A stretch of 64,000 nt of DNA from positions 124,001 to 188,000 of the forward strand of contig JAYYPW010000013.1 of the NCBI GenBank assembly GCA_036128855.1, given 5' to 3'. Below the pieces are notes generated by a model. It was not told the origin of the DNA. It made no database searches and saw only the letters and a program-made list of their open reading frames with translations. This document shows positions 28,979 to 38,266 of the stretch, one piece after another (within the stretch, counting starts at the first letter, position 1; each line of letters starts with the position of its first letter). A program made the translations under genes and the position numbers. This DNA comes from JAYYPW01 sp036128855. Lineage in GTDB: Bacteria > Pseudomonadota > Gammaproteobacteria > Comchoanobacterales > Comchoanobacteraceae.

Positions 28979-29257
28979 GTGGCGAACACTAAGACAAGCA
29001 CAGAAAGCAGTGCAGAAATTAGCTTTAAGATACATCCTACAGACACAGGCTCAACACCAGTTCAAATCCACGCCCTAACTGAAAGAATCACACACCTAAC
29101 TAAACACTTCCAAGTTAATCATAAAGACAAGCACTCTCGACATGGCTTACTAAAAATCATTCGCAAACGTCAGAAGCTACTCCAATATTACAAAAAAAAC
29201 CATCGTAATGACTACTACGATCTGATAAAGCAACTTAAAATTCGAGATAAAGACTAA
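28979..29257 (+). CDS. rpsO: 30S ribosomal protein S15
   Basis: S15 binds 16S rRNA early in assembly. From GTG 28979 the product is 92 residues, close to the usual 89. The start is supported by AAGGAG at 28967-28972 with 6-base spacing. Core motifs are DTGSTPVQIHALTERITHLT, HSRHGLLKIIRKRQKLL and the C-terminal YDLIKQLKIRD. The N-terminal 15 residues (Thr/Ser-rich) differ from E. coli. It lies directly before pnp. Confidence 0.95.
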   Translation: MANTKTSTESSAEISFKIHPTDTGSTPVQIHALTERITHLTKHFQVNHKDKHSRHGLLKIIRKRQKLLQYYKKNHRNDYYDLIKQLKIRDKD

Positions 29258-29300
29258 TCTCGCACAACTAATATTTAACCCAGAACACAAGGAACACACC

Positions 29301-31421
29301 ATGGTATCCCCTACTATTGAAAAAAATTTTTCTTTTGGCAGACATGAAGTATGCATACAATCAGGACATATCGCCTTACAAGCAAAATCTTCTGTGATAC
29401 TTAAAATGGGCAAAAGTATCGTTATGGTCAATATCACCCATGCGCCAGCAGACCCAAATAGAGACTTCTTTCCGCTAACAGTACATTACACTGAAAAATT
29501 TTATAGTGTTGGCAAAATACCAGGCAGCTTTAATCGAAGAGAAGGAAGGCCGAGCGAAAGAGAGGTTATCACTGCACGTATTATCGATAGATCCATACGA
29601 CCTATGTTTGCAGATGGATTTATGGACGAAGTTCAAGTGAATGTATCATTACTAAACCATGATCCAGATGTAGCACCAGATATTGCTGGCGTACTAGCAA
29701 CATCAGCCGCACTAGCACTCACCGACCTACCGTTTCAAGTAATAGCTACTGCACGTATTGGTTTACTAGATGATGAGTTCCAAATCAATCCAGCAGAGAA
29801 TAGCGAAGCAGTGAAATCATTAGACTTAGTTGTCTCCCACTCACTAACTTCATACATAATGGTTGAGTGCGCTGCTCAAGAGCTAGAAGAACAAAAAGTA
29901 TTAGAGGCCCTCGATTTTGCAAAAGGCAGCCTAGAAACAACCCTACAAGTACTAAAAGAGCTACAGGACACTCATGGCAACGCAAGTGCATGGAAAGCAC
30001 CTAAGCTTGATGACACCTCATTTATAGAAGAAATCAAGAAGCTCTTTCATAAAGAGATCGTTAAATATTTTACAATCACAGATAAACAAAAACGCAACCA
30101 AGAGCGTACTACAAAAAGAAAAGAGTTTATTACCGAATATGTAAACAAAAACACCGTTAACGATAACGCTGACTCCCTAGCACAAAAAGTAGCAAGTGCG
30201 ATCGATACAATAGAAAAAAGCTGGGTAAGAGAGCAAATAATTGCTAAAAAACCCCGCATTGATGGTCGTGACTATAAAACTGTTAGACCAATTGACATCC
30301 AGGTGAACTTTTTACCTGACACACACGGTTCCGTACTTTTTACCCGTGGAGAAACACAAGCGTTAGTTGTCACTACATTGTCTGATGAAGGCAGCGCACA
30401 AATCGTGGACGACATCACAAAACAATCAAAAGATCGATTTATGCTACAGTATAACTTCCCATCATTTTGTGTTGGTGAATGTGGCATGCCTGCTAGCCCA
30501 AAAAGAAGAGAGATCGGTCATGGTCGCTTAGCAAGAAAAGCGATAACGGCAGTTTTACCCGAAGAAGATGAAAACTTCCCCTACGTTGTTAGAATTGTAT
30601 CAGAAACACTTTCATCTAACGGATCAAGCTCTATGGCAACCGTATGTGGAGCCAGCCTGTCTTTGATGGATGCTGGCATTCAAATTAAAGATGCTGTAGC
30701 TGGTATAGCTATGGGACTAGTACTGGATGGTGAGCAATATACAGTCTTAACCGATATCTTAGGCGATGAGGATCATCTTGGCGATATGGACTTCAAAGTA
30801 GCAGGTACAAAACAAGGTATAACCGCTTTACAAATGGACATCAAGACAGACGGTATTACCAATGCCATATTAAAAAATGCCCTTGAGCAAGCGCGAGATG
30901 GTAGACTACATATTCTTGATAAAATGAATACTGCACTCGATAAGCCTCGCGAAGAAGTCGCTGCAGGCGCCCCTCGTGTTACACAATTTAATATACCAAC
31001 ACAAAAAATACGAGAAGTAATTGGCCGAGGTGGTAGTACAATTAAAGAAATAATCGAAAAGTTTGATGTAAGCATAGATATTAGTGATGAAGGCCTAGTT
31101 AAAGTTACAGCTAGTGACAGTGACAAAGCCAATGCAGCTAAAAAACATATCGAATCGATTATCGCAGATATTGAAATACACAAAACCTACGAAGGGAAAG
31201 TCGTTAAGCTTATGGACTTTGGCGCATTCGTTAACATACTACCTGGTAAAGATGCATTCTTACACATATCACAGATTTGTCATGAAAGAGTAGATAATAT
31301 TCAACACAAACTTTCAGAAGGTCAAATTATTAGAGTAAAAGTAGTTGAAATTGATAGGCAAAATCGTGTTAAATTAACTATGAAAGACATCGAACAACAT
31401 GTAGTCGATTCTAACGAGTAA
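29301..31421 (+). CDS. pnp: Polyribonucleotide nucleotidyltransferase (PNPase)
   Basis: PNPase is a phosphorolytic 3'-5' exoribonuclease and a degradosome component. The 706 residues have two RNase PH domains (first containing PGSFNRREGRPSEREVITAR, second with FTRGETQALVVTTL), a helical linker, a KH domain (IREVIGRGGSTIKEI) and an S1 domain (GKVVKLMDFGAFVNILPGKD). The length is typical. It lies in the conserved rpsO-pnp order, with ATG 29301 preceded by AAGGAA. Confidence 0.96.
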   Translation: MVSPTIEKNFSFGRHEVCIQSGHIALQAKSSVILKMGKSIVMVNITHAPADPNRDFFPLTVHYTEKFYSVGKIPGSFNRREGRPSEREVITARIIDRSIRPMFADGFMDEVQVNVSLLNHDPDVAPDIAGVLATSAALALTDLPFQVIATARIGLLDDEFQINPAENSEAVKSLDLVVSHSLTSYIMVECAAQELEEQKVLEALDFAKGSLETTLQVLKELQDTHGNASAWKAPKLDDTSFIEEIKKLFHKEIVKYFTITDKQKRNQERTTKRKEFITEYVNKNTVNDNADSLAQKVASAIDTIEKSWVREQIIAKKPRIDGRDYKTVRPIDIQVNFLPDTHGSVLFTRGETQALVVTTLSDEGSAQIVDDITKQSKDRFMLQYNFPSFCVGECGMPASPKRREIGHGRLARKAITAVLPEEDENFPYVVRIVSETLSSNGSSSMATVCGASLSLMDAGIQIKDAVAGIAMGLVLDGEQYTVLTDILGDEDHLGDMDFKVAGTKQGITALQMDIKTDGITNAILKNALEQARDGRLHILDKMNTALDKPREEVAAGAPRVTQFNIPTQKIREVIGRGGSTIKEIIEKFDVSIDISDEGLVKVTASDSDKANAAKKHIESIIADIEIHKTYEGKVVKLMDFGAFVNILPGKDAFLHISQICHERVDNIQHKLSEGQIIRVKVVEIDRQNRVKLTMKDIEQHVVDSNE

Positions 31422-31447
31422 TATTACACAAATGAGTTGAGTGCTCC

Positions 31448-32692
31448 GTGGACCAGAAAAGCAAGGAAGTAACTGGAAAAAAGAGTCCAAATTCTTCTGT
31501 AGTATTTGATAAAACTTCAAATCAAATTCTTAACCAAGTTGAAATTGGTATACAAACTGCACACCAAGCAACTGTATATCATCAATTCTTCTTTGCGAAC
31601 CGGTTTTTAATTGAGAATATAACACCGCTTTTCATCTCCCACATAATACACTTACACCCTGTAACAGCACTCTTTACAATAGCGAGTATTGCACTAACGC
31701 TTGTCATAGTTATTCAAAAAATTGCTTTGAAAAAATCTAGGACCTACTCAGAGAATCTAGAGATGCTACTATGGTTAAAAAAACATGATAATAAAAGATT
31801 CACCTTAGACAAACGAACTTCTCGAGACTTACAAAACTGCATAAACGAGGAGACAGACCCCATTCAGAACATACAAAGCAACTTCGTTCTCGGGTTAATA
31901 CATTTCACCCTAACCTACCTTTCACTAATCCAAGTCACGAACTTTGTTATTACCCATTTTGTAAGTAATTTATATACTTTTCAGAACATCATCTATATTT
32001 TTTGTGCCTACCTTGCAATAGTTTTAGAACAAACCAAAAATGCACAAAATAATAAACAATCTACTCATAAAACTCTTTTATGTCGGCTGCTACTAAGTAA
32101 CCAGAGTAATGCTAGGAAAAATAGAATTTCGACTATAAAAGAGTACAGTAAAGCAGCGCAAAAAAAACCTAAACAGACAACTCAAACCAATCTATACCTA
32201 AAAGTTGTAATCGGCATTATCGCAATCAATATCTTTTATCTATCCCCGGAAATAACACCTCATATACTTATACCCCTGGTCATTGTGATTTCATCAACAT
32301 TGTATATGGTTGCTAGTAAAATAATCACAGATGAAACGCTTCGTACCAATACTCGAACTTATATTACTACATTTACAGCTGCTCAAGCTTTATTACAATT
32401 AACCAAAGATAAGTTTGTCAGTATAATACCCGTTCTAATAAAAAATTCAGCACCAACACTCATGTCTAAATTCATGCAAAGCGCCATTGTGCTATACACA
32501 TTTATACTATATCTTTATCATCTTACCACAGGGAGAGAATATAGAAATTCACTCATGATTCAAAAAGCCGTAGAAAAGACGATAACCAGAGAAAATGAAA
32601 TTCGTTTTAGCGAGGCGGTCAAAACAATGAAGAAACAAGAGAAAAATGAGGGAACTATCCAATACTACAAGACAAGGAAAATATCACGATGA
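31448..32692 (+). CDS. Unknown polytopic membrane protein
   Basis: I do not recognise this 414-residue protein. It starts with GTG 31448; no ATG gives the N-terminus. Hydrophobic helices lie around residues 75-95, 150-170, 175-195, 255-275, 275-295 and 350-370, separated by Lys/Arg-rich loops, and the C-terminus is highly charged. It is 27 bases after pnp and overlaps ybaB by 4 bases, so it has been inserted into, or recruited to, a run of housekeeping genes. A structural link to the other unknown membrane proteins at 55623-58219 is possible but not visible in the sequence. Confidence 0.6.
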   Translation: MDQKSKEVTGKKSPNSSVVFDKTSNQILNQVEIGIQTAHQATVYHQFFFANRFLIENITPLFISHIIHLHPVTALFTIASIALTLVIVIQKIALKKSRTYSENLEMLLWLKKHDNKRFTLDKRTSRDLQNCINEETDPIQNIQSNFVLGLIHFTLTYLSLIQVTNFVITHFVSNLYTFQNIIYIFCAYLAIVLEQTKNAQNNKQSTHKTLLCRLLLSNQSNARKNRISTIKEYSKAAQKKPKQTTQTNLYLKVVIGIIAINIFYLSPEITPHILIPLVIVISSTLYMVASKIITDETLRTNTRTYITTFTAAQALLQLTKDKFVSIIPVLIKNSAPTLMSKFMQSAIVLYTFILYLYHLTTGREYRNSLMIQKAVEKTITRENEIRFSEAVKTMKKQEKNEGTIQYYKTRKISR

Positions 32693-33006
32693 CTGAAAAA
32701 ACTGATACATTATCTCCCAAAAACCTCGTAGAAAAAGCAAATTATATGCGAAAAAACATCCAAGATATGGAAAAAAATCTAGAAAATGAAATGCTACTAG
32801 AGCGATATCAGGGCATACAAGTACATATACGAGGAAATGGCGTTATAGAAAAACTCACTATCGACCCTGAAGTCCAAGCAAAACCTATGATAGAGTGTGC
32901 TGATATATTAGTTCAAGCAGTAAACAAAGCATTACAAGGTTGTGAAAAAAATAGACAAAACAACTTGCTCAGCATACTTAGCCAAATTGATGAACAAGCA
33001 CCATGA
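32689..33006 (+). CDS. ybaB: YbaB/EbfC family nucleoid-associated protein
   Basis: This is a small DNA-binding protein of the YbaB/EbfC family. The 105-residue sequence has the N-terminal helix (NYMRKNIQDMEKNLENE), the strand region with RGNGVIEKLTIDPE, and the C-terminal helix. YbaB is almost always next to recR, as here, with a 4-base overlap. Gene identity rests on length, pattern and neighbour. Confidence 0.88.
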   Translation: MTEKTDTLSPKNLVEKANYMRKNIQDMEKNLENEMLLERYQGIQVHIRGNGVIEKLTIDPEVQAKPMIECADILVQAVNKALQGCEKNRQNNLLSILSQIDEQAP

Positions 33007-33620
33007 GTCAAATCTTACCTGACATATTATTAGAACTGATAGAAAGCCTCACCATATTACCAGGTATTGGTCCAAAATCGGCACAGAGAATGGCTGTACA
33101 CTTACTATTAAAAAAACCTAATGAAGCAGCCAAGCTCGCACAAAATCTACAACAAAGCTTGACTAATGTAAATAAATGCAGCCAGTGTCGTGCTTTATGC
33201 GAAACAGACGTTTGTAAGATATGTAAAGATACGCAAAGGGATAGACAGACAATATGCGTCATAGAGACCATAGGCGACTTGCTATCACTAGAACAAACTG
33301 GCACATACAAGGGACTATATTTTATTCTCATGGGCTCATTATCACCTATAGATAGGATAGGACCAGATGAACTAGGTATACCACTCCTCCATCAGCGTAT
33401 CGTAGAGGAAGCAATCACAGAGGTTATACTAGCTACTAACCCAACCATAGAAGGTGAAGCGACAGCACATTACTTAACGAAGAAACTACCTAAAAATATC
33501 AAAATTACGAGACTTGCATCAGGCATACCTGTAGGAACTGAATTAACATACGTAAATGACCACACCCTGTACCACGCACTAGCTTGCAGAAAAGAGGTAG
33601 AAAGGCTTACAGCAGAATGA
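33003..33620 (+). CDS. recR: Recombination protein RecR
   Basis: RecR acts with RecO and RecF to load RecA on gapped DNA. The 205 residues show the N-terminal helix-hairpin-helix (LPGIGPKSAQRMAVHLL), a Cys4 zinc finger (CSQCRALCETDVCKIC), a Toprim domain (ICVIETIGDLLSLEQTG) and the C-terminal PTIEGEATAHYL, TRLASGIPVG blocks. All are standard. It directly follows ybaB and is followed by the dotU promoter. Confidence 0.95.
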   Translation: MSQILPDILLELIESLTILPGIGPKSAQRMAVHLLLKKPNEAAKLAQNLQQSLTNVNKCSQCRALCETDVCKICKDTQRDRQTICVIETIGDLLSLEQTGTYKGLYFILMGSLSPIDRIGPDELGIPLLHQRIVEEAITEVILATNPTIEGEATAHYLTKKLPKNIKITRLASGIPVGTELTYVNDHTLYHALACRKEVERLTAE

Positions 33621-33693
33621 TAATTACTCACAAATAAATTTAAAAAAATAGTCAATAATATCAACTCTAAAGAAATTTATTCTGAACAGACCA

Positions 33694-33722
33694 TTGTCAA
33701 CATTAAAAACTACAGCTATAGT
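33694..33722 (+). promoter_or_regulatory. Probable sigma-70 promoter for dotU-icmF
   Basis: TTGTCA (33694-33699), a 17-base spacer and TATAGT (33717-33722) each match the consensus hexamers at five of six positions. The dotU ATG lies 27 bases downstream at 33749. This indicates that the secretion genes are transcribed independently of recR. Confidence 0.6.
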
Positions 33723-33748
33723 ACAATTATAGTTAACAGGGTCTTAAC

Positions 33749-34453
33749 ATGAAGAGCGCATCAAACCTACAGTCACTACATGAAATATCTTACACTGACG
33801 TAATGAAACCTGAGATTATTCTTCAATGGAATGACAAGGCCACGTTCCAACAAATGACGTTAACCCTAATTCATGCGATTCGTTACCAAACAAAATTTAA
33901 AAATCTACAAAAGAAGCACGATAGCTGGATAGAATCCTGGACGATAGAATTAAAGAGAAAAATTAAAAATAATAACTTACAACAAGCGATGCTTAAGGCA
34001 ATGGAAAGATGGTGTGATCTACATAAGAATATTTACCAAGATTCGAGAGCAAACCTCAACCATAATACACAAATGACAATATCAAATTTTTTAGATTACA
34101 CCGCTCTGTGCCTTAAGTTCTCGTCTCATCAAGCAGAAAAACGTATAGCGATTATGCTGTTACATTTAATAATCCTCCACACAAGTCCTGGGGATGACAC
34201 ACATAACATTCAAAAATATTTCACCTTAAGAAGCACGCTCCAAACACTCTATAAAGAAACAGGATTATACAACCCTTTCTACAAAAAGGTACTCTTGGTC
34301 ACGAGTAAATTTAACACATTGGGCCAGCTAGCGACATTAAGTAACTTGATTAATCTTAGTATTGGTCTTATTATAGGTGTAACATGTAATGCTTTTACAT
34401 ATCCTAGTTACCTGTCGCTCCAAAATTCAAGCTATGTCATCTCAACAAACTAG
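33749..34453 (+). CDS. dotU: DotU/IcmH (TssL-like) secretion-system inner-membrane protein
   Basis: This 234-residue protein has a helical cytoplasmic domain (about 1-200) and one C-terminal membrane helix (about 205-225), the topology of DotU/IcmH and TssL. The pattern of an ALxxMxxWCDLH-type helix (KAMERWCDLHKNIYQD) and the late helix before the membrane segment agrees with that family, but conservation is low. The strongest evidence is the overlapping downstream icmF, since the two proteins form a complex that stabilises Dot/Icm type IV or type VI systems. Its own promoter is visible. No other secretion genes are in this window. Confidence 0.7.
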   Translation: MKSASNLQSLHEISYTDVMKPEIILQWNDKATFQQMTLTLIHAIRYQTKFKNLQKKHDSWIESWTIELKRKIKNNNLQQAMLKAMERWCDLHKNIYQDSRANLNHNTQMTISNFLDYTALCLKFSSHQAEKRIAIMLLHLIILHTSPGDDTHNIQKYFTLRSTLQTLYKETGLYNPFYKKVLLVTSKFNTLGQLATLSNLINLSIGLIIGVTCNAFTYPSYLSLQNSSYVISTN

Positions 34454-37400
34454 AATCCGTCTACCTAGCCTTTACACTGATTCCTTTTTTGTCTCCTGCA
34501 TCTTATCTTGCTTGTTTATAACGTATGCCCTTTCAACAAACCTCATATATCCTCTTGCAGAAGCCTCTGTAGGTTTCTTTGCTATTTGTTATGTAAGCCT
34601 AGAATCTGCACGATGGGGTTTGTGGAAGTTCCATAACCGGCGCGATACATTTCAGCTTTGGGCAGATAATACAGTTTCCATGTTAGAAGGCTCAATAAAA
34701 GCTGCCACTACAGGTACTATATGGACAAAGTTACTCTCCAAGTCAGCAAAGATTTATCTCGTTGTGGGTAATAGACGGTCAGGTAAGTCAACACTGATCA
34801 GTAACACAAACTCTATAACACAAGACAATGGTTTTCAATATCAAAATAAGGGTATCGTTTTTCATCAATGGTGGTTTAACCCAAATTATATTTGCCTTGA
34901 AACATCGGCATTAACGAGCGCAGATAACGATGCTGGTTCATTTAAGAGATATATGCACAATTTACACACCAACCTTTCATGGAAGTACCAATCTAATGGT
35001 TACTCAGGGATTATAGTAAACTTATCATGCGAGAGTATTTTAAATGATAAAAACCAACACCTTAACCAGAAAACCTCCCATCTTCAGAGTCAGCTAGAGT
35101 GCATAAGTTCGTTTGCACCAAATATTCCCGTATTCATTGTAATAACTTTTTTTGACATAGTTCCTAATTTTAAAGCTTTTTTTCATGATTTTGCACATGA
35201 AGACTTCGAAAAGCCATTTGGGTTTACATTGAGTAAAAACCAAGCTTTAAAGTCTTCACTCAAAGAGCAGATTCAAAAAATAACAGAAGCGATTGAAGAA
35301 CATCTTATCCACATACTAGAGAAGTATCCGCACCATTTACACGCAGATCTGCATGAAAAAGTACATGCATTTCAATATACTATTTATAACTTACAACCCA
35401 AAGTACTAGAGTGTATTGAGCAGATTAAGCATGCCTGCCCTAATCCACTGCAAGGTGTACTGTACACCTGTCAGCATACTGAAAAGCAGAATATAACTGA
35501 TCAAAAAATATCGAATATGCCATCTATTTTTGATTTAAGCATACCAAAAGCATTCTTCAGTAAAAACGTTTTGCATGCAATCAATCGCCGAACGAAACGA
35601 CTACCATCAAAGCGGAATCAACTTGCTCTTTACATAGCTTTACTATCATATCTTTTTGTTTTTATCATTTACCCAAAACAAGACATAGTCACTAACATTC
35701 AACAGGACATGTATACACAATTAACACAAGCACCATCTACTTTTAATTTTTATAAAAATAAAATACCAGAGATCAAGCTTTTTCCATTCGTTTTGGGTGC
35801 AGATAAGAAAGTTCCCAGTTTACAAACAGATGAGCTTTCCGTACTTAACAATCCCTCTGATGTCTATCCTAACGTCTTAAAACAAACACTTTGGCCTGTA
35901 CTTGATGAAACCCTTATAATACACATTGAAAAGCTACTAGATCATAAAAGTAATGAAAAAATAGCAAGCATTATTTTCTATGGCATGATAACAGGCAAGT
36001 TCCCAAAAGATATCCATTTTATGAGTAAATGGCTACAAGAAACACAAACTAACTACCCTCAACTACTCTCAGCAGAAGCTGTAGGGCAGTTAAAAGATAT
36101 ACTGCAACAAAATGGTGTTATGGCTAGTCATAGTAAATGGGATGAATTAAATAAGTATCCAATAACTAATGATGTTGACCAGATACTCAAAATACACGAA
36201 ATTCTGACTACATACCTTGTAGAGGAGTATACAAGTGCACAAGATACTATAGAGCTAGCATGTAGTATAAAAGATGCAAAATCACATATTTTTGGACCCT
36301 GGACAAGCTTTAACAACCTCAGCGATTGCAAAAATGGTATGACAACGAAGATTACTAAGCTAAGGGTCACATCCAGTATACAACGTCTTGAGGCAATGAT
36401 GAATTGGGACACATTTGATAGCGATCTTAGCCAATATAGGAAAAATTTGATTGAGCTTGACGAAAATTTAGCGACACATCTAAATAAAACTCAGCAACTA
36501 GCTCAAGAAATCCGCACCTTGATGCCTGACTCAGAACCTTTATCAGACCACGATAAAACACTCATTACAGAAACAGAAAACATTCAGCTTAGTGATACCC
36601 AAATGACTATTCGAAATATGATACGTGTACTCTCTGGTGTTACAGGGTCAAATGAAACACCTAATACTGCAATGAGCTGGATCCAAGATATTGCTCGAGA
36701 TAGTGAACAGGCTAAAAATCTTACACCACAAACTCAAACAAACATCTTCTTACGTAAACAACTTAACGCATTTTGGAAGGCAATAATCGCAAAAGCTACG
36801 TTAGAACTAAACAGCAAATGGCAAAAAACTATAACAGACCCTCTTCTTAAAGATACCACTAACCACTTCCCTTTCGACAAGGATTTATCAGCTAAAGAAG
36901 TGTCTGCTGAGACATTTAATATGCTTTTTGCACCTAGCGGTCTTTTAAGTACATTTATCAACAAACAGCTCGCGTGCTTTATCGAAGATGCACCCGAGGG
37001 CGGTCTACAATGGAAAAATATAGCAGGCTTTAAAACACCCTTCTCCGAACAAATATTACATATGATTATGTCACATAGTATTATTCAAAAAATGTACTTC
37101 CCACATAAAGGAACAGTTCCACAATTCAACGCTACACTCCAGTTTCAAAATGGTTCTGAAAATATTAGAAATGTTTCTCTAATCCAAGGGTCTCAAACAC
37201 AATCATTTTCTCGTGATCGGCCTATAGCATTCTCAATAAATTGGCCAAACACAACTGAGACCATTATGCTCCAAGTAGAGCTAGATAATGGGGATATTGT
37301 AATCCTCCACGCTGAGCAAGGTTTCTGGAACATACCAAAGTATCTCAAGTCACATATTAAAAAACATATTAGTGATCAACAAAAACTTCTTATGTTTAAG

Positions 37401-37505
37401 CAAGGTAATACCACACTAGAGTTTATGCTGCACACGGAGAATAGCTTAAACATCCTGACTGAAGATATAACAGAAAACTTTAGACTACCGCCCAAGATCT
37501 ACTAA
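34434..37505 (+). CDS. icmF: IcmF (TssM-like) secretion-system protein
   Basis: This 1023-residue inner-membrane protein has two N-terminal helices (within about residues 12-55), a cytoplasmic nucleotide-binding domain with a Walker A motif GNRRSGKST (residues 112-120), a third helix near 395-415 and a large periplasmic C-terminal part. This is the IcmF/TssM layout. ATG 34434 is chosen; an upstream ATG at 34389 lies deep inside dotU. It overlaps dotU by 20 bases. In Legionella, IcmF and DotU stabilise the Dot/Icm core; in type VI systems the pair forms the membrane anchor. Which system applies cannot be settled here. Confidence 0.82.
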   Translation: MSSQQTRIRLPSLYTDSFFVSCILSCLFITYALSTNLIYPLAEASVGFFAICYVSLESARWGLWKFHNRRDTFQLWADNTVSMLEGSIKAATTGTIWTKLLSKSAKIYLVVGNRRSGKSTLISNTNSITQDNGFQYQNKGIVFHQWWFNPNYICLETSALTSADNDAGSFKRYMHNLHTNLSWKYQSNGYSGIIVNLSCESILNDKNQHLNQKTSHLQSQLECISSFAPNIPVFIVITFFDIVPNFKAFFHDFAHEDFEKPFGFTLSKNQALKSSLKEQIQKITEAIEEHLIHILEKYPHHLHADLHEKVHAFQYTIYNLQPKVLECIEQIKHACPNPLQGVLYTCQHTEKQNITDQKISNMPSIFDLSIPKAFFSKNVLHAINRRTKRLPSKRNQLALYIALLSYLFVFIIYPKQDIVTNIQQDMYTQLTQAPSTFNFYKNKIPEIKLFPFVLGADKKVPSLQTDELSVLNNPSDVYPNVLKQTLWPVLDETLIIHIEKLLDHKSNEKIASIIFYGMITGKFPKDIHFMSKWLQETQTNYPQLLSAEAVGQLKDILQQNGVMASHSKWDELNKYPITNDVDQILKIHEILTTYLVEEYTSAQDTIELACSIKDAKSHIFGPWTSFNNLSDCKNGMTTKITKLRVTSSIQRLEAMMNWDTFDSDLSQYRKNLIELDENLATHLNKTQQLAQEIRTLMPDSEPLSDHDKTLITETENIQLSDTQMTIRNMIRVLSGVTGSNETPNTAMSWIQDIARDSEQAKNLTPQTQTNIFLRKQLNAFWKAIIAKATLELNSKWQKTITDPLLKDTTNHFPFDKDLSAKEVSAETFNMLFAPSGLLSTFINKQLACFIEDAPEGGLQWKNIAGFKTPFSEQILHMIMSHSIIQKMYFPHKGTVPQFNATLQFQNGSENIRNVSLIQGSQTQSFSRDRPIAFSINWPNTTETIMLQVELDNGDIVILHAEQGFWNIPKYLKSHIKKHISDQQKLLMFKQGNTTLEFMLHTENSLNILTEDITENFRLPPKIY

Positions 37506-37541
37506 TAGAGCCAAACATCACTATATGCATAAGGGTAAATA

Positions 37542-37550
37542 TGTTATAAT
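37542..37550 (+). promoter_or_regulatory. Extended -10 promoter element before pnuC
   Basis: TGTTATAAT gives an extended TG motif plus a perfect TATAAT, 26 bases before the ATG at 37577. No recognisable -35 hexamer is present at 16-18 bases upstream, as is common for extended -10 promoters. Confidence 0.5.
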
Positions 37551-37576
37551 AACCTACAATTAAATCTTTACTATTG

Positions 37577-38209
37577 ATGGCTGAAACCATTCTGATACTT
37601 GCAAAAATGCTAGAAGAGCTTCGTGCAATAGATGCAAGCTCGGCAATACTTCGATTATTTTCAGTCCGTTTATTTGTTTTTAATAATAAAAACACATGGG
37701 TAATTGCGAATATAAATATCCTAACCAATCTATATAATTTATTTCAAATGGGTTTTTATCTAAAAGTATCTACTAAAATAATACAGATCATTATACAAGC
37801 ATATGCCTGGTTTTTTTGGAATGAGCAAGACCAGCAAGATAAGCAGTCCATAAGTAAAATCTCTGCAAGTGACATGCAAAGCACTTTGATAGGTGTCGTT
37901 TTAATGGTTTTTTCCCTGTCTATATTACAAACCATCATGCAAAATCACAACAATATTGTAGATACCTACATAGAGGTTGCCATGATCTGCCTTAACTATA
38001 CTGGCCTATGGCTTTCGGTAAATCGAAAAATTGAATGTTGGATGATATGGGGTTTATATAATTTCATTAGTGCCTATGCTTATTTTAGCCATCAACTACC
38101 ATGCAACGCCATTGGATCAATCATTATGATAATACTAGCTATACAAGGATATTTTCACTGGCTCTATTTAGCAGACAAAGATTCGAAAAACATTGCCGCA
38201 ATACCCTAA
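37577..38209 (+). CDS. pnuC: PnuC-like nicotinamide riboside/mononucleotide transporter
   Basis: This 210-residue membrane protein has about seven helices. PnuC-like marks are NNKNTWVIANINILTNLYNL in the first half, IIQIIIQAYAWFFWNEQ in the middle and KIECWMIWGLYNFISAYAYF with LAIQGYFHWL at the end; the family has W-x-W-type substrate-binding motifs in these places. PnuC proteins import nicotinamide riboside by facilitated diffusion for NAD synthesis. The N-terminal 30 residues are atypical and more polar than usual. Uptake of an NAD precursor fits a host-dependent cell (inference). Confidence 0.75.
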   Translation: MAETILILAKMLEELRAIDASSAILRLFSVRLFVFNNKNTWVIANINILTNLYNLFQMGFYLKVSTKIIQIIIQAYAWFFWNEQDQQDKQSISKISASDMQSTLIGVVLMVFSLSILQTIMQNHNNIVDTYIEVAMICLNYTGLWLSVNRKIECWMIWGLYNFISAYAYFSHQLPCNAIGSIIMIILAIQGYFHWLYLADKDSKNIAAIP

Positions 38210-38266
38210 TACAGTATGTAGAATTATCATTTTTTATGATATGATTCACTTAATAATCACAACTTG

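Noticed and set aside
34389..34434. Upstream ATG for icmF
   Set aside because: It would add 15 residues encoded deep within dotU; ATG 34434 gives a normal short overlap and a usual N-terminus.
38226..38240. ATCAT-TTTTT-ATGAT hairpin before proS
   Set aside because: AT-only five-base stem with no T-run after it; too weak for a terminator and no evidence for an operator.
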